64,000 nt of DNA from Nocardiopsis sp. CNT312. Lineage in GTDB: Bacteria > Actinomycetota > Actinomycetes > Streptosporangiales > Streptosporangiaceae. Under the pieces are notes generated by a model. That model saw only the letters and a program-made list of their open reading frames with translations. It was not told where the DNA came from and ran no database searches. Positions 15,109-24,543 of the stretch are shown here, piece after piece (position 1 is the stretch's first letter; each line of letters starts with the position of its first letter). The stretch is from positions 101,206 through 165,205 of the forward strand of contig NZ_AZXF01000015.1 in the NCBI RefSeq assembly GCF_000515115.1, in the 5' to 3' direction. The position numbers and the translations under genes are program-made.

Positions 15109-17457
15109 ATGGCCCTGGAACAGGATGAACTCGAACGCGTCGACGCCTACTGGCGGGCGGCGAACTACCTGTCGGTCGGGCAGATCTACCTGATGGACAA
15201 CCCGCTGCTGCGTACGGAGCTGCTCCCCGAACACGTCAAGCCCCGGCTGCTGGGGCACTGGGGCACCTGTCCGGGGCTGAACTTCTGCTACGCCCACCTC
15301 AACCGGGTCATCCGGGAGCGCGGCACGGAGATGATGTACGTGATGGGGCCCGGCCACGGCGGTCCGGCGGCGGTGGCCAACGCCTGGCTGGAGGGCACCT
15401 ACAGCGAGGTGTACCGGCAGGTGTCCCAGGACGAGGCGGGGATGCGGCGGCTGTTCCGCCAGTTCTCCTTCCCCGGCGGCGTGCCCAGCCATGCGGCCCC
15501 GGAGACGCCTGGATCGATCCACGAGGGCGGCGAGCTGGGGTACTCGCTGGCGCACGCGCACGGCGCGGCTCTGGACAACCCGGAGCTGGTGGTGGCGTGT
15601 GTGGTGGGCGACGGGGAGGCGGAGACGGGGCCGCTGGCGGCGAGCTGGCACGCCACCTCGTTCCTGGACCCGGTGCGCGACGGCGCGGTGCTGCCGATCC
15701 TGCACCTGAACGGGTACAAGATCTCCAACCCGACGGTGCTGGCGCGCATCCCCGAGCGGGAGCTGGAGCTGTTCTTCGAGGGGCTGGGGTACCGGCCGCT
15801 GACGGTGTCGGGGGACGATCCTGCGGTCATGCACGGGCGGATGGCGCGGGTGCTGGACGAGGCGATGGGCATGATCGCCGACATCCAGGGGGCGGCACGC
15901 TCGGGCCGGGCTTCGCGGCGCCCGGTGTGGCCGCTGGTGGTGCTGCGCTCCCCCAAGGGGTGGACGGGCCCGCGCGAGGTGGACGGTGTTCCGGTGGAGG
16001 GGACGTGGCGCGCGCACCAGGTGCCGTTGGCGGGGGTGCGCACCGAGGCCGCCCATCTGCGGATGCTGGAGCGGTGGATGCGTTCCTACCGGCCCGGGGA
16101 GCTGTTCGGCGGAGACGGGGCACCGGTGGCGGTGGTGCGGTCGGCGGTGCCGGGGGCCGGTCGGCGGATGAGTGCGTCGCCGCACGCCAACGGCGGTCTG
16201 CTGGTGCGGGACCTGGTGCTGCCGGACTTTCGCGACTACGCCGTGAAGGTGGGCGGTCCCGGTACGGGTGTCAGTGAGCCGACCCGGGTGCTGGGGGGTT
16301 TTCTGCGGGATGTGGCGCGGGCCAACGAGGGGTCGTTCCGTCTGGTGGGGCCGGACGAGACGGCCTCGAACCGGTTGGCGGCGGTGTTCGAGGCCACCGA
16401 TCGGGTGTGGCAGGAGGGGTTGGAGGGCACCGATGAGCACTTGGGGCGGCACGGGCAGGTGATGGAGGTGCTCAGTGAGCACCTGTGCCAGGGCTGGCTG
16501 GAGGGGTATCTGCTGACGGGGCGGCACGGTCTGTTCAGTTGCTACGAGGCGTTCGTGCACATCGTGGACGCGATGTTCAACCAGCACGCTAAGTGGTTGA
16601 AGGCTTCGCGGGCGCTGCCGTGGCGGCGGCCGATCGCGTCGTTGAACTACTTGTTGACGTCGCATGTGTGGCGTCAGGACCACAACGGGTTCACGCACCA
16701 GGATCCGGGGTTTTTGGATGTGGTGATGAACAAGCCGGCGGAGCTGGTGCGGGTGTACCTGCCGCCGGACGCGAACACGCTGCTGTCGGTGGCCGACCAC
16801 TGCCTGCGCTCGCGTGACTACGTGAACGTGGTGGTGGCGGGCAAGCAGCCGTCGCTGGACTACCTGTCGATGGAGGAGGCGGTGGCGCACTGCACGCGCG
16901 GGCTCGGGATCTGGGAGTGGGCCAGTACCGAGGGCGGCGGCGATCCGGACGTGGTGCTGGCGTGTGCGGGTGACGTGCCGACGCTGGAGACGGTGGCGGC
17001 CGCGGCTTTGCTGCGGGAGTTGTTTCCGAGTCTGCGGGTGCGGGTGGTGAATGTGGTGGACCTGATGCGGTTGCAGCCGGCCAGTGAGCACCCGCACGGG
17101 TTGAGCGATGCCGAGTACGAGGCGTTGTTCACCACGGACCGGCCGGTGGTCTTCGCCTTCCACGGGTACCCGTGGCTGGTGCACCGGCTGGCCTACCGGC
17201 GGCGGGGCCACGCGAACCTGCACGTGCGGGGGTACAAGGAGGAGGGCACCACGACGACGCCCTTCGACATGGTGATGCTCAACGACCTGGACCGGTACCA
17301 CCTGGTGATCGACGTGATCGACCGGGTGGAGGCGCTGGCGCGCAGCGCGGGGCACGTGCGCCAGCGGATGGTGGACGCGCGTCTGCGGGCGCGGGCCCAT
17401 ACGCGCGAGTACGGCCAGGACCCCGAGGGGGTGCGGGAGTGGGTGTGGCCGTACTGA
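15109..17457 (+). CDS. xfp: Phosphoketolase (xylulose-5-P/fructose-6-P)
   Basis: 782-residue thiamine-diphosphate enzyme of the XFP family at normal length. It splits xylulose 5-phosphate or fructose 6-phosphate with phosphate to acetyl phosphate. Marks are [18 protein letters not shown] and GPGHGGPA near the N-terminus, [18 protein letters not shown] and [11 protein letters not shown] with NGYKISNPT for the ThDP site, and HQDPGF in the pyrimidine domain. ATG follows GGGGAGGAGG. Its stop overlaps the acetate kinase start (TGATG), so acetyl phosphate is passed on for ATP synthesis. Confidence 0.95.
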   Translation: MALEQDELERVDAYWRAANYLSVGQIYLMDNPLLRTELLPEHVKPRLLGHWGTCPGLNFCYAHLNRVIRERGTEMMYVMGPGHGGPAAVANAWLEGTYSEVYRQVSQDEAGMRRLFRQFSFPGGVPSHAAPETPGSIHEGGELGYSLAHAHGAALDNPELVVACVVGDGEAETGPLAASWHATSFLDPVRDGAVLPILHLNGYKISNPTVLARIPERELELFFEGLGYRPLTVSGDDPAVMHGRMARVLDEAMGMIADIQGAARSGRASRRPVWPLVVLRSPKGWTGPREVDGVPVEGTWRAHQVPLAGVRTEAAHLRMLERWMRSYRPGELFGGDGAPVAVVRSAVPGAGRRMSASPHANGGLLVRDLVLPDFRDYAVKVGGPGTGVSEPTRVLGGFLRDVARANEGSFRLVGPDETASNRLAAVFEATDRVWQEGLEGTDEHLGRHGQVMEVLSEHLCQGWLEGYLLTGRHGLFSCYEAFVHIVDAMFNQHAKWLKASRALPWRRPIASLNYLLTSHVWRQDHNGFTHQDPGFLDVVMNKPAELVRVYLPPDANTLLSVADHCLRSRDYVNVVVAGKQPSLDYLSMEEAVAHCTRGLGIWEWASTEGGGDPDVVLACAGDVPTLETVAAAALLRELFPSLRVRVVNVVDLMRLQPASEHPHGLSDAEYEALFTTDRPVVFAFHGYPWLVHRLAYRRRGHANLHVRGYKEEGTTTTPFDMVMLNDLDRYHLVIDVIDRVEALARSAGHVRQRMVDARLRARAHTREYGQDPEGVREWVWPY

Positions 17458-18527
17458 TGCGGGTTCTGGTGGTCAACGCGGGGTCGAGCAGTGTGAAGCT
17501 GAGTGTGGTCGAGGGGCGCGAGGCCGTGGTGTGGGAGCGGTCGGTGCCGGTTCGGGCCGGTGGGTGGGACGAGGCGGCGGTGGAGGGGGCGCTGGCGTCT
17601 CTGCCGGAGGTGGACGCGGTGGGCCACCGGGTGGTGCACGGGGGCCCTGACCTGGTTCGTCCCGCGGTGGTGGACGGCGGGGTGGTGGAGTACCTGGAGT
17701 CTCTGGTGGGGTTGGCGCCGCTGCACCAGGAGGCGGCGCTGGCGGGGATCGCGTCGGTGGGGCGGCTGCTGCCGGGGGTGCCGGCGGTGGCGTGTTTCGA
17801 CACGGCCTTCCATGCGACGCTGCCGCGGGAGGCGGCCACGTACGCGGTTCCGGAGCGGTGGGGGGTGCGCCGGTACGGGTTCCACGGGCTCTCGCACGCC
17901 TACGCTTCGCGTCGGGCGGCGGAGTGGGTGGGCGGTGGGCGTGTGGTGGTGGCGCATCTGGGGGCGGGTGCGTCGCTGGCGGCGGTGCTCGGGGGGCGGT
18001 GTGTGGATACCACGATGGGGTTCACGCCGGTGGAGGGTCTGGTGATGGCGACCCGGTCGGGCAGTGTGGATCCGGGGATGGTGGTGTGGCTGGTCGAGCA
18101 CTGCGGGATGTCGGCCGAGCGGGTGGGGTGGGAGTTGGAGCACGCGTCGGGTCTGGTGGCGCTGGCGGGGACGGCGGACATGCGGCGGGTGGTGGAGCGC
18201 GAGGCGTCCGGTGACGGTGGGGCCGGGCTGGCGCTGGGGGTGTACGTGCACCGGTTGCGGGCGCAGGTGGCGGCGATGGCGGCGGCGCTGGGCGGGTTGG
18301 AGGTGCTGGTGTTCACCGGGGGTGTGGGTGAGGGGTCGGCGCGGGTGCGGGCGCTGGCCGCGGAGGGGTTGGGTTTTCTGGGTGTGGGCGTGGACGGGAG
18401 GGTCAACGCGCAGGTGGAGGGTGAGTGTGAGGTGAGTGCGGCGGGTGCGCGGGTGCGCACGTTGGTGGTGCGTGCGCGTGAGGACGTGGAGGTCGTTCGG
18501 GGGGTGCGGGAGGCTCTGGGCGGGTGA
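17457..18527 (+). CDS. ackA: Acetate kinase
   Basis: 356-residue ASKHA-fold kinase converting acetyl phosphate and ADP to acetate and ATP. The marks are VLVVNAGSSSVKLSV at the N-terminus, GHRVVHGG, FDTAFHATLP, YGFHGLSH, HLGAGAS, DTTMGFTPVEGLVMATRSGSVDPG and FTGGVGEGS. It is shorter than the usual 395-400 residues, mostly through a trimmed N-terminal domain. It overlaps phosphoketolase by one base. Together the two genes form the bifid-shunt style ATP-yielding module. Confidence 0.95.
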   Translation: MRVLVVNAGSSSVKLSVVEGREAVVWERSVPVRAGGWDEAAVEGALASLPEVDAVGHRVVHGGPDLVRPAVVDGGVVEYLESLVGLAPLHQEAALAGIASVGRLLPGVPAVACFDTAFHATLPREAATYAVPERWGVRRYGFHGLSHAYASRRAAEWVGGGRVVVAHLGAGASLAAVLGGRCVDTTMGFTPVEGLVMATRSGSVDPGMVVWLVEHCGMSAERVGWELEHASGLVALAGTADMRRVVEREASGDGGAGLALGVYVHRLRAQVAAMAAALGGLEVLVFTGGVGEGSARVRALAAEGLGFLGVGVDGRVNAQVEGECEVSAAGARVRTLVVRAREDVEVVRGVREALGG

Positions 18528-18566
18528 GGGGGTGTGTCCGGGGGCGGCTGGGCTCTGGGTGGTGGG

Positions 18567-18608
18567 GAGGACTGCGGGGCCCGGTCTTGCTCGGGCCCCG
18601 CAGTCCTC
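18567..18608. terminator. Strong bidirectional terminator hairpin
   Basis: Perfect 16-bp stem (GAGGACTGCGGGGCCC and its complement) with a 10-nt loop, lying between the convergent acetate kinase and peroxiredoxin-like genes. Confidence 0.85.
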
Positions 18609-18704
18609 GGGGTGGGTGTGCCGCTTCTTTGGATACCCGTGGCCGGCCGGTCCGTGGTGAACGGCGCTTCGTGCTCGGCATCGCTCAGCCCGTGCGGGTG
18701 CTCG

Positions 18705-19355
18705 CTAGTGGAGGGTGTCGAGGGCGGCGATGATGTCGGTCGGTTCGGCGCGGGTGGTGTAGTCGGTGTCGGTGAAGGCCCAGCGGACGGTGCCGTTCCT
18801 GTCGATGACGTAGGTGGCGGGCAGGGGCAGGGTCCGGGGGTGGCCGTCGTTGACGCGCTGGAGGTCGAAGCCGAACTTGTCGTAGACGGCCGCGAGGTCG
18901 TCGGGAAGGTCGAAGGCCAGCCCGTACTGCCTGGCGGTGTCGGAGCCGATGTCGCTGAGGACGTCGAAGGCCAGGTCGTGTTTCTCGGTGAGGGTGAGGG
19001 ACTCGTCGGGGATTTGCGGGGAGACGGCCACGAGGTGGGCGCCGCGTGCGGTGATGGCGTCGTGGTGCTGCTGGAGGGAGCGTAGGGCCATGTTGCAGTA
19101 GGGGCACCAGGCGCCGCGGTAGAAGGTCAGGACGACCGGCCCCTCGGCCAGGAGGCTGGTCAGGGAGACGGTGTGTCCGGTGGCGGAGGGAAGGCTGAAG
19201 GGTGGGGCCTGGGCTCCGACTGCCAGCGCGTGGTCTGCTTGGCCCGAGTCGGCGAGTTCTCGGTTGGCTCTGTGCATGATCTCGCGGATTTCGGCGGGGA
19301 TGTCCTGCTGTCGTGCTTCGTAGAAGTTGCGCAGTTCGGTGTTGAGGGTGGTCAT
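18705..19355 (-). CDS. AhpC/TSA-family peroxiredoxin-like protein
   Basis: 216-residue thioredoxin-fold protein with FYRGAWCPYCNMALRSLQ, i.e. a CxxC in place of the single peroxidatic Cys, as in the peroxiredoxin-like group of thiol-disulfide proteins. A helical N-terminal 50 residues precede it. ATYVIDRNGTVRWAF is the usual AhpC/TSA C-terminal segment. It probably reduces peroxides or organic hydroperoxides. It is transcribed divergently from a TetR regulator with a large palindrome between them, so local repression by that regulator is likely. Confidence 0.85.
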   Translation of the reverse strand: MTTLNTELRNFYEARQQDIPAEIREIMHRANRELADSGQADHALAVGAQAPPFSLPSATGHTVSLTSLLAEGPVVLTFYRGAWCPYCNMALRSLQQHHDAITARGAHLVAVSPQIPDESLTLTEKHDLAFDVLSDIGSDTARQYGLAFDLPDDLAAVYDKFGFDLQRVNDGHPRTLPLPATYVIDRNGTVRWAFTDTDYTTRAEPTDIIAALDTLH

Positions 19356-19388
19356 GGTGTTGGGTTCCTTCCCGGTGGTGTTCGCGCC

Positions 19389-19420
19389 CCCTATCTTGGA
19401 ACGCTCATTCCAAGATAGGG
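19389..19420. promoter_or_regulatory. 32-bp palindromic TetR operator, 13-bp perfect arms
   Basis: Arms CCCTATCTTGGAA and TTCCAAGATAGGG around the 6-bp spacer CGCTCA, 33 bp upstream of the peroxiredoxin start and 173 bp upstream of the TetR start. The core TTGGAA-cgctca-TTCCAA is a typical TetR-family geometry. The outer arms make it unusually long and perfect. Confidence 0.75.
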
Positions 19421-19593
19421 TATGAGGCGGGCCCGTGCCAAGCCGTGCGGAGCGAAGAGCGGGAGGGGCGACTACACTGCCATGAGCCCGGGACCGGAAC
19501 CCTCGTGTCCCGCGCGTGCCGTTCGTCGGCTTGTGGTGCCGCGGCGGGTGCGAATTACCGTGGAGTCCGCATCAAGTTGACGGGGGGCGAGCC

Positions 19594-20211
19594 GTGCCGG
19601 ACGTCAAGCACTTCGATCCCGACGCCGTTCTGGAGACCGTGGCGCACCTGTTCTGGCGCCGGGGAGCGGATGCGACCGGGATCCAGGACGTGGTGGCCGC
19701 GACCGGGCTGAACCGGTCCAGTCTGTACGCGACGTTCGGCGGCAAGCAGGAGCTCTATCTCGCGGCCCTGCACCGCTATCTCGAACTGCGGTCCCAGCCG
19801 ATGCTGCGCTCTCTCACCGGGGAGGGCTGCGGGCTGTCGAGCGTGGCCGAGTTCTTCTCCGGACTGGTCCAAGCGCGCTGCTCGGGTGAGTACGCCCGCT
19901 GGGGGTGCATGGTCTCCAACGCGCACCTGGGTGCCGAGAGCTCCGAGCCCGGGGTCCGCGCCGTCCTGGAACGGCATCACCAGGAGCTGTGGGAGGCGAT
20001 GCACACAGCCTTGGCCGCGGCCGAGGAGCAGGGCCAGCTCGCTGCCGGGGTCGACCCCGGCGCCTACGCCGACGTGCTGGTGCTGCTCGCCTACGGCGTC
20101 AACCTGCGTTCGCGGGCGGGCGCTGCCGCCGAGACGCTGCACCGGGCCGTGGAGGCGGCCCTGGAGCCGATCACCGCCCGGTCGGCGGCCCCATCGGAGT
20201 CCGGTCGCTGA
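19594..20211 (+). CDS. TetR/AcrR-family transcriptional regulator
   Basis: 205-residue repressor. The N-terminal helix-turn-helix reads ATGIQDVVAATGLNRSSLYATFGGKQELYLAALHRY, the normal TetR layout. The C-terminal ligand domain resembles the YxaF/LmrA-like group (GEYARWGCMVSNAHLG contains the Cys found in redox- or drug-sensing members). GTG start with a GGGGGCGAG upstream. It probably represses the divergent peroxiredoxin-like gene and itself through the 19389 palindrome. Confidence 0.88.
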   Translation: MPDVKHFDPDAVLETVAHLFWRRGADATGIQDVVAATGLNRSSLYATFGGKQELYLAALHRYLELRSQPMLRSLTGEGCGLSSVAEFFSGLVQARCSGEYARWGCMVSNAHLGAESSEPGVRAVLERHHQELWEAMHTALAAAEEQGQLAAGVDPGAYADVLVLLAYGVNLRSRAGAAAETLHRAVEAALEPITARSAAPSESGR

Positions 20212-20291
20212 GGGGCGCTGTTTTTCGTGCGCGGCCCTGCCCCGCTGCCCCGGTGGTAGGGACGGGTCGGGGTTTCGGGGATGCTGTGGGC

Positions 20292-21299
20292 ATGGGTGCT
20301 GAACTGGTGGCGTTGGAGGCGGTGGAGCGCTATCTGGTGGCGCGGGGGGCGGCCAAGCCCTCCGCGCACACGGTGGCTGCCTACCGGCGGGATCTGCGCG
20401 GGGTGCTGGAGTGTGTGGCGCGGGTGCTCGGGTGCGGTGTGCAGGAGGTGGCGGTGGGGGTGTTGGACGCGTCGGTGCTCCGGGCGGCGTTCGCGGAGTT
20501 CGCGGCGGATCGGGCGGCGTCGAGTGTGGTGCGTGCGTGGTCGACGTGGAACGGGTTCTTCGGGTTCTGGGTGTCGGAGGGTGTGGTGGGGGGCAATCCG
20601 ATGCCTGCGGTGCCGCGGCCGCGGGTGCGGCCCTCGGGACCCAAGCCGTTGATGGGCGAGGACACGCCGGAGCGGTTGTTGGAGGCGTTGGCGCGGGGGG
20701 CGCGTCGGGGGCGTGATCCGTGGCCGGAGCGGGACCTGGCGGTGTTGGCGCTGGCGCTGCTGACGGGGATGCGTTCGGCGGAGATGTTGGCGCTGCGGGT
20801 GGATTCGGTGGGGGGCCGGCCCGGGGAGCGGCGGATCCGTGTGGTGGGCAAGGGCGGCGGGGAGCGGGTTCTGCCGATCGAGGTGCCGTTGGAGGCGCTG
20901 TTGGAGGCGTATCTGGTGTCGCGGCGGGAGCGGTTCGGTGCGGTGCGGGGCGAGGATCCGTTGTGGGTGGACCGGCGTGGGCAGGGGCTGCGCCGGGGCG
21001 GGTTGCAGTATCTGGTGCGCCAGTGCTATCGGCACGCGGGGGTGCACGACCGGGTGGTGCGGGGGACGTTGGTGCACGCGCTGCGGCACACGTTCGCGAC
21101 GCGGTTGGCTGAGGACGGGGCGTCGGTGAGTGAGATCATGCGCTTGCTGGGGCACGCGTCGGTGGCCTCGTCGCAGGCCTATATCGAGGTGACGGCGCGG
21201 GCGCAGCGGGAGGCGGCGGGGGTGAACCGTACCTATGGGGTGGTGCGGCGGTTGGCGGGTGGAGGTGAGAGGGCTCCGGGGGCGGAGGGCGCTGGCTAG
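20292..21299 (+). CDS. Tyrosine recombinase, XerC/XerD-like
   Basis: 335-residue integrase. The N-terminal SAM-like core-binding domain covers residues 1-120; the catalytic domain has Arg in TGMRSAE, Lys in VGKGGGER, HALRHTFATRL, LLGHAS and the nucleophile Tyr in SQAYIEV. All five catalytic positions are present. Size and layout fit chromosome-dimer resolution or a mobile-element integrase of similar type. It is the first gene of a tight run with exonuclease III (9-bp gap) and a hydrolase, which is unusual for the housekeeping xerC. Confidence 0.88.
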   Translation: MGAELVALEAVERYLVARGAAKPSAHTVAAYRRDLRGVLECVARVLGCGVQEVAVGVLDASVLRAAFAEFAADRAASSVVRAWSTWNGFFGFWVSEGVVGGNPMPAVPRPRVRPSGPKPLMGEDTPERLLEALARGARRGRDPWPERDLAVLALALLTGMRSAEMLALRVDSVGGRPGERRIRVVGKGGGERVLPIEVPLEALLEAYLVSRRERFGAVRGEDPLWVDRRGQGLRRGGLQYLVRQCYRHAGVHDRVVRGTLVHALRHTFATRLAEDGASVSEIMRLLGHASVASSQAYIEVTARAQREAAGVNRTYGVVRRLAGGGERAPGAEGAG

Positions 21300-21308
21300 G
21301 CTGGGCGG

Positions 21309-22121
21309 GTGAGTGATGGTTTCGTGGTGTCGACGGTCAATGTGAACGGTTTGCGTGCCGCCGCGCGCAAGGATCCGGGGTTCGTGTCGTGGCTGGGGTC
21401 CACGAGCGCGGATGTGGTGTGTCTTCAGGAGACGCGGGCGGAGCGGGAGCAGTTGTCTCAGGAGGTGGTGGCTCCTGCGGGGTGGCATGTGGTGCTGGCT
21501 CCGGCGGCGGCGAAGGGCCGTGCGGGGGTGGCGGTGTATTCGCGTGCGGAGCCCGACGCGGTGCGGGTGGGGTTCGGTGCGGCGGAGTTCGCCGAGGCGG
21601 GCCGGTATGTGGAGGTGGATCTGGGGGCGGTGACGGTGGCGAGCCTGTATCTGCCCTCGGGTGAGGTGGGGACGCCGCGCCAGGAGGAGAAGGAGCGGTT
21701 CATGGACGCTTTCCTGCCGTATCTGGTGCAGCGCCGGGGGCAGGTGGAGGCGCGGGGGCGTGAGCTGGTGGTGTGCGGTGACTGGAACATTGCGCATCGG
21801 GAGGCGGACCTGCGGAACTGGCGTGGGAACCGGAGGAGTTCGGGTTTTCTGCCGCAGGAGCGTGCGTGGTTGTCGCGGGTGTTCGGTGAGGCGGGATATG
21901 TGGACGTCGTTCGTTCGCTGTTTCCCGATCGGGAGGGGCCGTACACGTGGTGGTCCTATCGTGGGCGTGCGTTCGACAATGACACGGGTTGGCGGATCGA
22001 CTACCAGGTGGCGACGCCGGGGTTGGCGGCCCGTGCGGTGTCGGCCCGGGTAGAGCGGGCGGCCGCTCATGGTGAGCGGTGGTCGGATCATGCTCCGGTG
22101 ACGGTGCGGTTCGGGGGGTGA
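21309..22121 (+). CDS. xth: Exodeoxyribonuclease III
   Basis: 270-residue AP endonuclease/3'-5' exonuclease of the EEP fold at normal length. Motifs are VNVNGLRAA (Asn), VVCLQETRAE (catalytic Glu), YLPSGEVGTPRQEEK, VVCGDWNIAH (Asp/Asn), WRIDYQVA and WSDHAPVTV (Asp-His). It acts in base-excision repair. GTG start 9 bp after the recombinase stop, so the two are probably co-transcribed. Confidence 0.93.
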   Translation: MSDGFVVSTVNVNGLRAAARKDPGFVSWLGSTSADVVCLQETRAEREQLSQEVVAPAGWHVVLAPAAAKGRAGVAVYSRAEPDAVRVGFGAAEFAEAGRYVEVDLGAVTVASLYLPSGEVGTPRQEEKERFMDAFLPYLVQRRGQVEARGRELVVCGDWNIAHREADLRNWRGNRRSSGFLPQERAWLSRVFGEAGYVDVVRSLFPDREGPYTWWSYRGRAFDNDTGWRIDYQVATPGLAARAVSARVERAAAHGERWSDHAPVTVRFGG

Positions 22122-22128
22122 GGGGTCT

Positions 22129-22899
22129 GTGATGGGTGTTCCGGTCGTGTTGGTGCACGGGCTGCGCGTGTCGGGCAGTATGTGGCGTCCGCAGGTGGAG
22201 GCGTTGCGCGCTCAGGGGCGGACGGCGGTGGCGCTGGATCTGCCGGGGCACGGGTCGCGTCGGGGTGAGGCGTTCTCGGTGGGTTCGGCGGTGGATGCGG
22301 TGCTGGCCGCGATCGACGGGGTGGGGGGCCGTGCCCTGTTGGTGGGGTTGAGTCTGGGGGGGTTCGTCTCGATCGCGGCGGCTGGGGCGGCGCCGGGGCG
22401 GGTGGCGGGTCTGGTGGCGGCCAGTTGTACGGCCAAGCCGGCGCAGTCGTTGGCGCAGGTGTACCGGATTCCGTCGGTGCTGATGGATCGGTTGCCGGAC
22501 AAGGGTGCGGCGGTCAATGAGCGGTTTCACCGGTTGATGCTGCGTGAGGGTGCGGCGGAGGCGGTGTTGGACGGGGGCCTGGCCGTGGAGGCGGCGACGT
22601 CGGTGATCGATGAGATCTCGGAGCTGGACGCGTTGGCGGCGTTGCGGGCGTATCCGGGGCCGGTGTGGTTGATCAACGGTTCTCGGGACCATTTTCGGAT
22701 CCATGAGAAGCAGTTCTTCGAGGCGTGCGCGGACGGGCGGTTGGTGAATGTGCCGAGGGCGGGGCACATGGTGAGTTTGGATCAACCGGAGAACTTCGCG
22801 GCGATCTTGGCGGATGCGGCTGATGTGGTGTCGGTGCGTGAGGCGCGGCGCGGGTTGGGTTCGGGTGGTGGTGCGCTGGTGGAGGGCGGGGACGGGTAG
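22129..22899 (+). CDS. Alpha/beta-fold hydrolase
   Basis: 256-residue alpha/beta hydrolase. The oxyanion region is VLVHGLRVSGSMW, the nucleophile elbow GLSLGG, the acid in INGSRDHF, and the His in RAGHMVSLDQPENF. The substrate is unknown. It starts with GTG-ATG 7 bp after exonuclease III, so it belongs to the same transcript, and it ends before a compact hairpin. Confidence 0.85.
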   Translation: MMGVPVVLVHGLRVSGSMWRPQVEALRAQGRTAVALDLPGHGSRRGEAFSVGSAVDAVLAAIDGVGGRALLVGLSLGGFVSIAAAGAAPGRVAGLVAASCTAKPAQSLAQVYRIPSVLMDRLPDKGAAVNERFHRLMLREGAAEAVLDGGLAVEAATSVIDEISELDALAALRAYPGPVWLINGSRDHFRIHEKQFFEACADGRLVNVPRAGHMVSLDQPENFAAILADAADVVSVREARRGLGSGGGALVEGGDG

Positions 22900-22920
22900 T
22901 GGTGGGCGGTTCGGTATAGG

Positions 22921-22941
22921 GGGCGGTGCGTGGCACCGCCC
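22921..22941. terminator. Bidirectional hairpin terminator
   Basis: 9-bp perfect stem GGGCGGTGC / GCACCGCCC with a 3-nt loop, between two convergent genes. Confidence 0.7.
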
Positions 22942-22957
22942 TTGGTGTTGTGCGGGG

Positions 22958-23704
22958 TCAGACGGTGCGGGTGGTGTGGGGGGCGGTGGTGGTGCGGTTC
23001 GGGGTGGGCTGGGGGGTGTGGAAGTAGATCATGGGGTTGCGCCCGGGGGTGTGTACGGGGGTGTGCAGGCCGAGTTCCTTTTTGAGGTCGGTGATGGCCT
23101 GGTGGTGGTGGGGTGCGCGAGCGGCGGAGGCGGTGAAGTAGTCGGTGGTGTGGGCGGTGAGCCAGTTGAGGACGACGGCGCCTTCGGTGAAGGGCAGGGT
23201 GCGGCGCTGGTGGAAGACGTCGTGGACGCTGACGGGGGTGCGGGGGGCGAGTGTGGGCAGGAGGTCGCGGGTGTACCAGCGGGCGAAGCGGCCGTTGTGG
23301 GCGGCGTCGATGAACAGGTAGTCGGTGGGTGAGGGCAGCAGGTGGGTGTTGGTGCGCACGTCGCCTTTGGTGAAGGTCCAGCGGGTGGCGGCCAGGTCGT
23401 GGGGGACGTGGCGGGGGGCGTGGTCGACGATGTCGAAGGAGTGGAGGTGTCCGGTGCCGTTGTCGCGCAGGGCAGAGAGGATCCAGGTGGTGGACCAGCC
23501 GTAGTAGGTGCCGATCTCGACGACGTTGCGGGGGGTGTGGTGGCGGATGAGGAGGTAGGTGATCTCGGCTTCGATGTCGTCGAGTTGGGGGGTCATGGCG
23601 GGGTCGGCGGTGCGGTGGTGGTGGCGTTGGGCCTGGCGTAGGCGGGCGAGGGCGTCGCGGTGGGTGCGGTAGAGGTCGAGAATGTGGTCGAGGGTGGTGG
23701 TCAT
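22958..23704 (-). CDS. Class I SAM-dependent methyltransferase
   Basis: 248-residue cytoplasmic enzyme. Motif I is NVVEIGTYYGWSTTWILSAL, the acidic end of strand 2 HSFDIVDHAP, and strand 4 YLFIDAAHNGRFARWYTRDLL. This matches the Methyltransf_24/cephalosporin-hydroxylase-like group, which often modifies secondary metabolites or sugars. The C-terminal 20 residues are Thr/Pro-rich and probably disordered. It is a single-gene unit; the substrate is unknown. Confidence 0.8.
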   Translation of the reverse strand: MTTTLDHILDLYRTHRDALARLRQAQRHHHRTADPAMTPQLDDIEAEITYLLIRHHTPRNVVEIGTYYGWSTTWILSALRDNGTGHLHSFDIVDHAPRHVPHDLAATRWTFTKGDVRTNTHLLPSPTDYLFIDAAHNGRFARWYTRDLLPTLAPRTPVSVHDVFHQRRTLPFTEGAVVLNWLTAHTTDYFTASAARAPHHHQAITDLKKELGLHTPVHTPGRNPMIYFHTPQPTPNRTTTAPHTTRTV

Positions 23705-23948
23705 GTCTGCTGTCCCCACGTGGGTGGTGTGTGCGTGTTGTGGGTGCAGAACGTAGCAGTGTTGCGACTTTATGTGCTGGCGGTGGGGTTTTGGTGGTGG
23801 TTCGGGTGTGTTGTGGGGGTGCTGCCGGTGAGTGGCCGGGGCCGCGGGAGGTGGCGTGCGGTGACGCGGTGGGCGCATCGGGTGGATTTGCGTGCTGTTG
23901 CGGCTTTTTGACGCTAGGGTGCACCCAACCGTTGAGAGGAGCACCCCC

Positions 23949-24473
23949 GTGCGACATGTTGTCGGCTTCCTATTCGGTCTGATTCTGGGCCCTGTGCTGG
24001 TGCTCGCCTGCGGGTGGGTCCTCCCCCGCCTCAAAGGCGTGTACGCCTCCGGTGCGCCGGTGTGGGAGGGGTCCGCTCCGGTGGCGCTGGTGGGCCTGGC
24101 CGGTGTGGGGCTGGTGGTGGCTCTGTTGGTGGTCCCCTCGCGGCTGACGCCGATGGCGGCGCTGGTCTCGGCCCTGGTGGTGGGCGGGATCAGTGCGCTG
24201 TCGCTGGTGCGGGCGGACCTGTTGGAGCGCCTGCCGGAGTCGCTTCCCGGTGTGGAGGGGGCTCTGGAGCTGCTTCCGCTGGGGGTGTTCGTCCCGCTGG
24301 TGGTGGTGCTGGTGGCACCGGTGTTCTCGGGTGCGCGCTGGCGGGGTGAGGAGGAGGACGAGGAGGTGACCACGGAGGAGTACTTCGAGGGCCTCTACGA
24401 GGAGGGCGACGGCGAGGGCCGCCGTTCCACGGGCGCGTCCTCCGTGCCGGGAGGGCGGCACGCGGTCGGATAG
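23949..24473 (+). CDS. Small membrane protein with acidic C-terminal tail
   Basis: 174-residue protein of unknown function. About four hydrophobic helices (VVGFLFGLILGPVLVLACGW first) fill residues 3-135. A strongly acidic cytoplasmic tail (EEEDEEVTTEEYFEGLYEE) and a Gly/Ser end follow. GTG was chosen because it follows the SD GAGAGGAG at 23934-23941. It stands alone between convergent neighbours; actinomycetes have many such unassigned proteins. Confidence 0.7.
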   Translation: MRHVVGFLFGLILGPVLVLACGWVLPRLKGVYASGAPVWEGSAPVALVGLAGVGLVVALLVVPSRLTPMAALVSALVVGGISALSLVRADLLERLPESLPGVEGALELLPLGVFVPLVVVLVAPVFSGARWRGEEEDEEVTTEEYFEGLYEEGDGEGRRSTGASSVPGGRHAVG

Positions 24474-24497
24474 GTCCCGCTCGCTGCCTCGTCTGTG

Positions 24498-24526
24498 GGC
24501 CGCCGTACCCGTGGGGTGCGGCGGCC
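24498..24526. terminator. Bidirectional hairpin terminator
   Basis: 13-bp stem (GGCCGCCGTACCC with its partner, one G-U pair) and a 3-nt loop, between convergent genes. Confidence 0.75.
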
Positions 24527-24543
24527 GCGTGCTGGGTGCGGGT

